From Solanum dulcamara (lineage: Eukaryota; Streptophyta; Magnoliopsida; Solanales; Solanaceae), in contig NC_077242.1 of NCBI RefSeq assembly GCF_947179165.1, forward strand, positions 41,176,097 to 41,240,096: a DNA stretch of 64,000 nucleotides. Direction: 5' to 3'. The position numbers and the translations under genes were made by a program. The stretch's first letter is position 1, and each line of letters starts with the position of its first letter. The notes beneath the pieces were generated by a model. The model had not been told where the DNA came from and made no database searches. It worked only from the letters and a program-made list of their open reading frames with translations. This document shows positions 45,309 to 55,889 of the stretch, one piece after another.

Positions 45309-47638
45309 ATGGATGAGCTTACATATGTTGATGATACTACTTTCTCTCCTGATTTTAATATAGATACAAATACTCAAATTGATCAAGAAATTTTAGAATG
45401 ACATTATAGTAATACTAATTTTGATGAAGAATTAAATGAAGAAGTAGAAGTAGAAGTAGATTTAGAAGAACATGAATTAGATGATACACCTACACCTACT
45501 AGTCCGGTAATCGAAGCTCCAACTCAAGAACGTAGTCATCCCCCCTGGTACCTCCCACAAGGGGTAAGGTAAAGTATCAACGCCCTAAAAATTCTGTTGT
45601 GTGGCAATTTATGACTCATGATACTGTAAAATCTGAGGCTATTTGTAATAAGTGCATAGAAGTTTTTAAAGATAATACTGATGGAAATAGAGGTGAGATG
45701 GGGGTGGGGATTAAATAGAGATTTGTTGAATTGAAGAAAAATAAAATATTTGAAAGCCAAAGTTAAGGACGATAAGAAAACAAAGGTGATGCCGATACTA
45801 ATGTTGAATCAGCAGAGGCTTCTAACATGGTTCAGGGTACATTAGATAGTAATAACCCTGGTGGTCTAGTTACACAATGAAAATATGGTAAAAGAGATCG
45901 CAAAAATTTAGCTAAGATGGTTGTTGTTTATGGTTTGACTTTTAGTTTTCCTTCACATAGCAATTTTATTTCATATATTCAACAAACATATAATCCATTT
46001 TTAAAGGTTTTACAAGAAATACAGTTAAAAATAATGTTTTTGATTTTCATGGTAAACATTGCCAATATCTTTGTTGCCTATTTAGCATATTAGATTATAG
46101 AGTGTCTATAACTTTTGATATGGGTCATAGTATTAATGGTTATGATTATTTTATTATTAAAACACATTAGATTGATCATAATTAGAATTTGAAAAAAAGA
46201 ATCTTAGGTTATAAACAGTCTGTGGAGAAAAAAACTAGTGCTATATAGCAGGAACTATTTTAGAAATTTTAGATTTTAATATGCTTTGTGATAAAGTGGT
46301 GAGTGTCACATTACATAATACCTCTAATAATACGAATGTTGTTAATATTTTAAAGTTTAGCCTCTGTCCAATTGATAAATAACTCTTTCCATATTAGATG
46401 TGTTGCACATATTTAATTTAGTTGTCGAAGATGTATTAATTTATTTGATTGTAATTGTCTAAAAACTGAATATGTTATTCATTAGGTTTTTTCATGTTCA
46501 TAAAGCTACTAGAATTAGGAAATTTAAAGAGTGTTGTGTACAATGTGATCTTCCACCACGGAAAATTTCAAGACATGTTAAAACTAGGTGAAATTCTTTA
46601 TATGAAATACTTTTAATTGCTTATGAATACCAAAAATCCGTATAAATAGTTTTTAATATCTATAATGTTGACCCACTAGATCGAATTAATGAACAAGATT
46701 GAAATGAAACTAAACAACTTATTGATCTTTTAAAACTTTTTTATTAGGCTACAAAAATGTTTTTTGGAATTTATTATCCTACTATTTCTACACTCTTAGT
46801 AAATATTTGTGCTATTTCAATTCAATTTATTGAATACAAATAAATTGAAAAATTTAAACCGACAGTTGAAGTTCTGATTGAAAAATTTTTAAAATATGTT
46901 TTTTCTATTCCTCAAATTTATTTAACTGCAATTTTATTTACCCCTCAATATAAATTACGAGGTGCACAACCACTTGTTGGTAAAATTCATGAAACTTTAG
47001 AAATTTCACTGAAAAAAGTTCCAAATGTAGAATTTTGTAAGTCTAGCATAAAAATGCGAGCCAAAATATTGTATGAAAACTATAAATTTAAGAATGAAGA
47101 AGATCTTCCTCAAAGTTCTAACGCTAATAGGAGAGATTGTATTGACAATTATATGAGAGGTTTTCTTGGTCTTGATACTTCTAACAGTGAAGATGTTGAA
47201 GAATATCTTAATAAGAGATTGAAATCCATTACAGACGAGCATGACAACTTACAAATATTAGTTTGGTGGAAGAGATGTGGAAGTGTATTTCCAAGTCTGA
47301 GAAGAATGGTTCATGAGGTTCTAGTTATTCAAGCTTTATCAGTTGCTTCGGAAGCTGCCTTCAGCTTGACAAGGTTTCAAATTGGAGATCACATATATTC
47401 ATTGGCAGAACGCAGCTTGGAGATATTAATTTTATTTAGAGATTGGGTCAATGCTGAGAGAAAAAATTATGACTTGCCAAAGTTAACTTCCCAACAAAAA
47501 ATTAAATTAGATTCAATAATTGGATATAATAGTGACGATGAAATGGAGGTACTAGAGTTTCAAGTGTCTTTGCCAGCTTTAGAGGAAGTTACCATTGAAT
47601 TGAAACAAGAGTTAGAAAGAAATTTTATTGGACAGTAA
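45309..47638 (+). pseudogene. hAT transposase (BED finger, core, dimerisation domain)
   Basis: Begins near MDELTYVDDTTFSPDF and an acidic run. A BED-like finger follows at 45590-45690: SVVWQFMTHDTVKSEAICNK with C-x2-C; the His ligands are lost. The core keeps [17 protein letters not shown] near 46105 and FHIRCVAHI near 46390, typical of the hAT RNase H-like domain. The last 194 codons (47054-47638) are open and hold the dimerisation region: NLQILVWWKRCGSVFPSLRR, SVASEAAFSLTRFQIGDH and ILILFRDWVNAERKNYD. The enzyme would cut and paste the element. Stops through the first two thirds make it inactive. Confidence 0.8.
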
Positions 47639-47680
47639 AGATATTAATTTTATTTAAAGGAACTAGTTGAAACAAAACCC

Positions 47681-47703
47681 TTCCTGAAAGGTGGCTGAGT
47701 AGA
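47681..47703 (+). other. Short gypsy 3' internal remnant before LTR I
   Basis: GAAAGGTGGCTGAGTAGA, then TGTAATGACC. The AGTAGATG next to the LTR start also precedes the H LTR (minus strand TAGTAGATGTTGCAATGACC), suggesting LTR I is a 3' LTR whose internal part is lost. Weak evidence from a short match. Confidence 0.4.
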
Positions 47704-49015
47704 TGTAATGACCCTCCAGGTCATTTTTGTGTAAATTCCTTATTTTTGTCTTTTAGAGCCTTTCTATAGTGACCCTAAGTCATTTATTATTTGCTTGCAC
47801 TAACTGTTTGGTCACCTGGTAGTCCGTTTGGATTTTATGACCATTTTCCTGTTTTGGAGTTTTTGAAACTTGAATAGTTGACTTCGGTCAAAATATCATG
47901 TAAACAACCTCAGAGTGGAAATTAATGGTTCCATCAGCTTTGAAATGGTCATTTAAGGCTAGTGTCATTGTTGGCTTGAGTCCTGAGGCTTTTGATGCGA
48001 GTTTGAGCAATTAAGTATTTTAGCCTTTAATCTTTGGCCTAATTTTAACCTTGGTTAATATTCTTGGAAAATGCACTCAAATGAAAACTTTGTCAGCACA
48101 ATTATCTAGAATATTGAATTTAGTCTAGAATGACCTTTTGTGTGCTTCTCGAGGCTTCAAGTCTAATTCCGAGGCACCTTGTAAAACTAGCTAAAAATGA
48201 CACTTGGGTGGGAGACCAACTTTTTGTCGAGGTGACCTTGGTTGGAAATTTCAACTGCACAATTGAGTCTGGAACACCATATTTGGTGGGATAGCATATC
48301 CGGTTTGTGTGTATGGAGTCCCAAGTGAATCTCAGACACCCCATCAAAGAAATTTCAACCTGCCAAAACCATTTATTGCAACAACTTCTGGTGCAAGTGA
48401 CTTTCTTCATCTCTATCATGATAAAGCATCCGCAATCATGAAAGGTCAATCAGCTTGAGCATCCCGATCGCGATGAGCTTCCAATATGGGTTGACCAAGT
48501 TGGTTATCGCAATTGTGAGGTTTGAACACTACTATCGCGATGGTCATTTTACTAGGATATCGCAATCACGATACTTATCCCCGTGATCATGATGAAGAGT
48601 GTGTCTGGCCTTAAATCTTAAGATTTAAGACAGACACGATCAACTTCATATGCAAATTTCTATAACTTGTTTTCTCTCTCGATATAGCTCCGAATTAGGT
48701 GATTTCAAGTTTTAGGTGTCCAAAAAGTTTGTGACTACCTGGGTGATCAGTCAAAGAGTGTCAAGGAGGCTTTAGTTGTGGTAATTTCTAGCATTTTGTG
48801 GTTGTATTCCCTAAGTTGGTGTTCTTTAAATAGTGATTCCTTGCATGTCATTAATTTTTGTTATTTTGGGACCCAAATTGTGTTCCGTTTTGGGACACAA
48901 GTTTAGGGAGCTAATTAGGACCTTTTTAGGGAGTCAATTCTGGAATTTTTGGCGCGGTTCCTACATTCTCATTTTAGACTCCAAAATTTGTTGATCTCTA
49001 TTTTAAGTGATTTTG
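47704..49015 (+). repeat. Gypsy LTR I (3' part lost to the LINE)
   Basis: Starts TGTAATGACCCTCC. Same family as the H LTR but in plus orientation. An array around ATCGCGAT lies at 48427-48590, where H has CCGCTTAAGCGG. The LTR has no visible end; the LINE tail begins at 49016-49020 (T5 followed by LINE sequence). No gene seen. Confidence 0.72.
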
Positions 49016-49020
49016 TTTTT

Positions 49021-51683
49021 ATGGGAACAAACCCTACACGAGGCTCCCACCTCTCGTGCACAGTCAGGGGTTGAGCATCACCCCCAAGCCTTAACATAAA
49101 AATAAAACAGAAAAATACAAGAAGGGGGACATAAACCTTACCTCCGATCCTATGTTGGTTCATAAGTCAGCTAACCTATTAAGGTCGGCTAACTCATCCC
49201 CATAGCAAAAAGAACTATCTATAACTAGAAAGCAGTAAACCTATGAGAGGACTTCTCCCGATACAAGTCGACTAAGAAAGCATAAATGAGGTAGACTCTC
49301 CCCTTCCATGAGAAGACAAGAAAGTAACCTACACTAGTCCTATTCAACTATGCTACGTACCATACATAGCTAAATTGAAGAAGAACAAGTATATGGACCT
49401 TCTATCTCGCATGGGGTGAAGAAGCTCTTTTCCTTTTTGCCCTTTCTCGTCTTGTCGTACCAAGTGAGTCCAGATGGAAGGATGCATCAACTTCAAGATC
49501 ATGATTATAGCAGCTATGGAGGATGAAAAATGGAAAGAAGTGTAACAATCAGCAGCTTTGGAGCTGTATCAATCAGCATCTTTGGAGTTGTTGTTGAGGA
49601 TGATATGCTCCTGAATTGCTGTATGTAGCGGATGTAAGTGGTGTAGCTGTGGCTGAACTGCTGCTTGGAGATCCAACTGTAATCAAAAACTAATGAGGCA
49701 TAAATGTTGAAGCAGTGCATCCACAATATTGGAGATGCAGCTGGGATGTCCAAGTGCTTGGCTGCATTTTGTGTCCCTAGATTGCATCTCAGCAAGTAAG
49801 TAGCAGCTTGCAGTAGCAGTGTGCATGATTTTGAGGGCTTCCAGGTTGTTGTACTCCAGTGTTGCTGTGATTGTAGTAGCCAGCAGAAGACAGTTTGTAA
49901 TGGAGCTCTAGTTGGTTTCTTTATTACTTGCATGCACTGTAGGAGGTATCCTGCAATAGAGAGCCCCATTAAGAGTTGTAATTCTGTTGATTCCTACAAG
50001 TCTGCAATCTTCTTGGGTGCTGCATGTTGTTGGAGGTGTTGTGTATTGTGTCTTGTATCCACAAATGTTACTTGATTTAATGTATCTCCAGCTACCTGCA
50101 AATGCATAAAACCAAGCCAACCAAACAAAAAACCAATAGGCACAAACAGAAATGGAAATCCCCAAGTTGCTGTGGTTAAGGTATAGTTACTATGGATGGA
50201 CCAATTGTTGAGACTAGCTCCTCATGTTCTTACTGGTGTTGAAGCAGTTGTACCTGCACAAAGAGACACACAACAGGGAACAAAAATATAGTACTGTTGT
50301 TGCTGCTGCTGTACCCCATCTGTTGCAGGTATGTGTTGATGTTGCTTTATGTTCTAGTGAGTTGTTGTATGCTGGAGACCTTGTTCTTGGAGATTTCAAT
50401 TGTGTATTGTACCTACACAAGTAAAAGAACCAGAGGAAAACTACCTCCAAGACTTCTGCACAGCAAAAACTGTGCTGTAGTTCTAAATGTCTATTGTGGG
50501 CATGTAGTTTCTCCTTATATGCTGCATGTTGTTGGAGTTGTTGTGTGTTATGGCTTGTGAACATGTCTCCAAGTGTTACATGCTTTAGTGTACCTCCAGC
50601 TATCTGCAAATGCATAGAACCAAGCCAGCAAGACCAAAAACAAACATGCACAAACCTTAAATCGACTAACTTTTTCAAGGTCGCTCGACTAACGTCTTCG
50701 ATTGTTCGTTGGAGTTGAAAATTCTTGGGCTTTGCAATTACTGTATTTTCTGTTGTCCTGCAACTTTTGGAGGCCTTTTCCACAAGTTGGAAGTTCCAAA
50801 TTGAGACTTGCTCCATCATGAGACTTAAGTCGGCCAACTTTTTCAAGGTCGCTCGACTAATATCTCTACTTATCCATTTGAGTTGAAACTTCTTGGGCTC
50901 TACAGGAGGTGTATTTTCTATAATCTTGCCCAATTTGGAGTTCTTTTGGTGTTGCATGATTTATTTGTTGAGTATTGGTGGTTGCCTCTGGCTTCTGCTG
51001 TTGCTGTTAGGTTGCTGTTGATGATGATTAGTGGCATTCACTTCTGCTGATGTAATGGAGCTTTTGCAATTGATGTTGTTGAGTTGATGCAGGTCTATGG
51101 TGGGTTGTTGGTCCTTAAACATTGTTCCTACAAAATTAAAACCAACAAGAAGGGAACTCCTAGAGTTGAATGAGCCTCCACCTGCTGTTGATGTACTGTA
51201 GTTTCTCCATGTGTTGTTGTGGAGTTGTTGTATGTATGTAGATGGTAGGTGTTGCATGAATTCCAGGCTCAGTTGCTGCAACACCACCACATGGCTCAAA
51301 GTTGCATGATACCTGAACAATGAGACACCCAACAGTAAACAGGATTGGAACTTAAGCTTCCTTTTTGATGGCTGTTGAGTGTGGATCCATGTGTGTGATG
51401 TTGTATTGCTGGTCTGGGTTGTTGTTGCTGTATGCTCTTGAGTGTTGTGATAGGTGGAAGTTCTTGTTCTTGGAGGGTGCAGATGTGTAGAGTACCTGCA
51501 CAAGGCTTCCACACAAGAGGGCACTCCTACTCTATCTTTTACTTCTAGCATTGTGTTATTATTTCTACTGAAGCAATAAACAAGGGAGACTCTCCCCTTA
51601 CAATAGGAAATAACTAGGTGGAATAAGAAGAAGTAAAACAAAATACAGGTAAATAGTCTATTACACATTGGGAATGAGATCAG
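49021..51683 (-). other. LINE 3' tail, 2.7 kb, repeat-rich
   Basis: Far longer than the few hundred bases usual for a LINE 3' UTR. It contains repeated modules: a 168-bp pair (50666 and 50836), a 510-bp-spaced pair (50092 and 50600), a pair 1.06-1.08 kb apart (50251/51311 and 50380/51463), and similar blocks at 49283-49335 and 51580-51612. On the minus strand several modules begin after a pyrimidine-rich run ending in CAG. The ORF2 frame stays open past the ORF2 stop down to 50214 with one TAA at 50961-50963. A small stem (ACGAG/CTCGT) lies at 49038-49057. It may include captured DNA; function unknown. Confidence 0.6.
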
Positions 51684-54600
51684 TCAAGAGGATAGTTTGA
51701 TTCTTTTCAGAGTTTTCCTTCTGAAACTTGCCACTCCTAGCTTGTCCATCTTGATGTAGCCCTTTGTTTCCTGTGGTAGCTGCTGGAGGTTGTAGAAGTA
51801 TTGTGTATCATTGAACCTGTGGCTGCATTTTGATAAGGTATCTGCAGGATGGTTTGCTTCTCTGAAGATATGTTTGCACTAAAAGAGTTCCAATTATTGG
51901 ACCAAAGATTGTAGCTTTGTAACATATCTGTGAATGCTCCAGGGTGGTTTGAGGTCTTGTTTCAGCCACTTAGTCAATAGTTCTAAGTCAACTTCCAATA
52001 TCACTCTATTATATCCATGTTGGAGACACCAATTGAGGCCAATAGCTGCTGCCTACACCTCTGCCTGGTTATTAGTACCCATTTCCAATAGAGTTGCAAA
52101 GGCATATATTAAGTTACCATTATGGTCTCTTAATATTCCCCCTACTCCAATTTTCCCAGGGTTGTCTAATGCACTCCCATCAGTATTCAATTTCACAATG
52201 GAAGATGGAGGTCTGATCCACATAACTTTGGTCACTCTCATGTCTTGTTGACACTGTTCTATCATAGGAACCAGTTCCTTCCAGCTCTGTGGCCACTTAA
52301 TGTAGGGGAAAGCAGTGTGTATCAGCATGTAAAGGTCCTTGACTATGGAGAATTTAACTCTATTAATACTAGATTTCTTTCCTCCATACTTACTTGCACA
52401 TCTATTCTTCCATATATGCCAACATACAAAGATAGGAGTGGCCTGCAACATGAGCTTCTAAGCCTCATTACTGGACTTGGCAGTCCACCACTTCATCAGT
52501 ATGCTTCTCAGTGAGCAGGTCCCTTGTATTATCCCCCATGAGCTAGAGAAGTATTGCCAAAAATGCTTGGCAAAATTTCCTGAAGCAAATATGTGATCTA
52601 CATTGTCTAATCCTGGTCTATAACAACAAGAACATGCTGCTGGTACTACTCCAAATTGGACAAGTTTATCATTAGTAGGGAGTTTCTGTCTCAGAGCTCT
52701 CCATAGTAGAAAAGACACTTTGAAGGGAATGTTAGTGTGCCAAGTGCACCCATCAGTCAGGGTCTTGGCTCTTTTCTTCCTAACTAGTTCCCAGGCTGAT
52801 TTAGAAGTGAAGTTGTCATGTGAAGTCAACTTCCAGCAGGCTTGATCAGCTGTGTTAGGGTGATAGTCTATCTCAGTGTCTAGTATCTGCTGCACCAGCT
52901 GAGGAGGGGCATATTTTCTGATTTTCTGCATATTCCACTCCCCATTCTCAATATATTCAGATACTCTAGTATTGTTGAGTCTAGGTAGATGGTTGTTATG
53001 ATAAGCTAGGGGGCCACTACCCAGCCAATCATCCCACCAGAAACTGCTTGTACCTGAGTTGATGTGCCAGTGTATATGTAGCTCAATATCAATTTTATTA
53101 GCCATCATGTGCTTCCACATAATAGACTGACCTGTGCCCCATTTTTTTATCACAGGATGAGCCTTCTGGCAGTACTTAGCCTTCAGAAATTCTCCCCATA
53201 AAGTCTTCTTAGACCTGAAGCCTTCAGAAATTCTCCCCATAAAGTCTTCTTAGACCTGAAGGTCCACCATTGTTTGTATTGCAAAGCTAAGCACACATCT
53301 TGTATTTTCTTCATACCAATACCCCCTTTCTCCACAGGATAGTTGAGGGTCTCCCATGATGCCCAGTGATATTTCTTCTTCTCCTTGTCCCACCCCCAGA
53401 AAAAGTCAGCTATGAGGCCTCTGATCTGATTCATAGTGGTAGCAGTAGGTCTGATTGCAGATAACAAGTGGATTGGTAGTGATTGCAGCACTGATTTCAC
53501 CAATGTTGCTCTGCCTTCATAGCTCAACACTTTAGTCTGCCATCCTCTGATTTTGCTTAGAACTTTGGACACCATACTTGTATAGTAAATGATTCTTTGC
53601 CTTCTAATGTAGAGTGGACAGCCCAGGTAAGTAATGGGACCATGTGTACACTTAAAGCCTGTGATACTACCTATCCTTTCAATAACATCTGGATTGGTAT
53701 TAAGAGGAAGCATGAACTGGCTCTTGTCCTTGTTGATTAGCTGTCCTGAAGTAGTTTCATAAGCCTTCAAAGTCTTGGTAATAAGATTCATGGAAAAGTT
53801 GTTGGTAGCTGTGAAGATGATCACATCATCTGCAAAGCTCAAGTGGTTCACTTGGGGGCCTTTTCTTTCCATGTGGAATCCAGTATATAGGCAGTGTTGG
53901 TTAAGATTATTCAGCATCCTGGATAGTACTTCTGCTCCTATAATGAATAAGGCAGGTGACAAGGGGTCGCCTTGCTTGAAACCTCTTGTGGAATGAAAAA
54001 ATCCATGTCTTGCCCCATTGATGATGACTGAATACCAGTTGTTGGACATGATCCTCCACACCATATCAATAATGACTTCTCCAAATCCCATCCTTCTCAT
54101 AACTATACAAGTAAAGGACCAAGAGACCCTGTCATATGCCTTAGCCATATCCAACTTGATCACTACATTGTCCCCTACATTGGGTTTCTTAATATTGTGA
54201 ATAATTTCTTATGCTAGCATTATATTTTCTGATATGCTCCTACCTTTAACAAATCCTGACTGATTGTCTAAAATGAGCTGAGGTAGAATGGGAGCAAGTC
54301 TAAGACAGAGTAGTTTGGATATGATCTTGCTAGTGAAATTGCTGAGGGAGATGGGCCTGTACTCTGACAGTTTGTTGGGGTGTTCAGTTTTAGGAAGTAG
54401 AACCAAACATGCATGAGATATGTACTTGGGAATACAATGACCATTGAAGAAGTGTTGCACTAGCTTCAGCAGATCATCACTAATGATATCCCAGCATGAT
54501 TGAAAGAACTTGCCACTCATGCCATCTGGCCCTGCAGCTGAAGTAGGACTCATAGAAAATACTACCTCATTTAGCTCCTCCTTTATAGGTATGGACTGTA

Positions 54601-55889
54601 GTAGTTCATTCTGCTGATCAATAACTATCTTTGGGATGCATTTAATCACATCTTCATTGATTTGTTTCTCCTCAGTAGTAAAGATTCTCTCAAAATGTGC
54701 ACAAGCTGCACTTGCAATATTGTCATCACCCTGGATAGAGTTTCCTTGTTCATCACTGATCTGATGGATGAACAGCCTTCTTCTTCTCCCTCTGATGATG
54801 GCATGGAAATAATTGGTATTATCATCTCCATCTTTGAACCAGTGCAATTGAGTTTTTTGTTTCAAAATGGACTGCTCTATCTTCAAATATCTGATATACT
54901 GGGTATTTATCTGACTTAGCTTGGCTCTATTATCTTCAGAATTGTCATTGATGATATTTTCTTCAGCTTGCATCACATGTTCCTCAAACTGTTTGACTGA
55001 AGCAAATATATCACCATATTGATTTCTAGACTAGTGGTTAAGGGTATTAGAGACTCTTTTCAGTTTTTGATGGAAAGTCCTCATTGGATTTCCATCCACA
55101 GGTCTTTTCCAGCAAGATCTTACAGTATCAAGGAAGTTTTCATTTTCAACCCAACAGTGTAAGAACTTGAAATATTTGATAGTATGACTTTGTCTTTCAG
55201 TACATTCCAGTAGAAGAGGACAGTGATCAGAACCTGTAGAGGCCAGGTGATTAAGAGTGCTCACAGGCATGACCTCCAACCAAGCATCATTGACCATGGC
55301 CCTGTCAAGTCTCTTCCATATTCTGGCATCTGCATCTCTCTTGTTGCACCATGTGAATTGTTGTCCATGAAAACCAAGATCAGTGAGTCCACAAGCTTCT
55401 ATGACACTAATGAACTCAAAGCTCTTGTTCATGTTGTAAGGTTGCCCCCCCCCCCATCTTCTCTTCAACATGAGTAATTACATTGAAGTCTCCAATGGTG
55501 CACCAAGGTTCTTTCCTATCAGAGAATTGAAGCATCTTATCCCATAGTTCTCTTCTCATGTAGTCTTTGCATTTGGCATATACAAAGGTAATGAAATATT
55601 GTTTAGGCCAAGCTGCATGGCTGATCTTATAGGTAAGTTGTTGTTCATCCTGATCCACAAGATTGCACACACAGTCTTTGTTCCAAAACAGCCATATTTT
55701 GTTGTTGGAGTTGGACATGGCATTATCCATTCCCAACTAAATTCTATAGAAGTGGAGTTGTGATTTGTTGGAGAAAGGTTCCAGCACTGCAATCATAGAG
55801 AGCTTGTGGTAGTCTTTCAACCTTTGAAGTCTGTCTAAGGCACCTTGAGTATCAATACTCCTTGCATTCCAACAGAGTGTACTGATCAT
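51684..55889 (-). pseudogene. LINE ORF2: endonuclease, reverse transcriptase, zinc knuckle, RNase H
   Basis: Begins ATG at 55889, overlapping the ORF1 stop (ATGA). First is the APE-type endonuclease: MISTLCWNARSIDTQGALDR, then WCTIGDFNVITH, DARIWKRLDRAMVND and STGSDHCPLLL. Next the RT: LDNQSGFVKGRSISENIMLA, KLDMAKAYDRVSW, FKQGDPLSPALFI and the catalytic SFADDVIIF. Then zf-RVT (FLLWRALRQKLPTNDKL) and an RNase H of the plant type (VKLNTDGSALDNPGKIGVGG; TNNQAEV). About 1400 codons. Breaks: TAG 55737, a frameshift at a G11 run (plus C11 at 55445-55455), TAG 55031, TAA 54209, a 41-bp duplication (53180-53261), TAG 52458, TAG 52053 and two near 51905. It would nick DNA and prime reverse transcription there. 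Confidence 0.85.
53180..53261. repeat. Perfect 41-bp tandem duplication in LINE ORF2
   Basis: Bases 53180-53220 and 53221-53261 are identical and adjacent. As 41 is not a multiple of 3, it shifts the frame between RT and zf-RVT, and the peptide FRSKKTLWGEFLKA is read twice in different frames. Confidence 0.95.

Larger units (their letters stand above)
44511..47680 (+). mobile_element. hAT DNA transposon relic
   Basis: Starts near CTAGGAGTGATAAGGGGAAC, similar to hAT termini (YAGGGGTG...). GGGAT-rich subterminal sequence, an AT-rich leader and a decayed transposase ending at 47638 follow. The 3' terminus is not found: no reverse copy of the start occurs before LTR I at 47704, and no 8-bp duplication is visible. 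The element is probably 3'-truncated. Its neighbours on both sides are gypsy remnants of one family in opposite orientation. Confidence 0.7.

Noticed and set aside
45309..47638. hAT transposase as a domesticated host gene
   Set aside because: Many stops in the N-terminal two thirds and the loss of the BED His ligands argue against function; only the last 194 codons are open.
49514..49969. 151-codon minus-strand frame near the LINE end
   Set aside because: Not in line with ORF2, no recognisable motif, and the CA/TG-rich tail produces long open frames in several frames.
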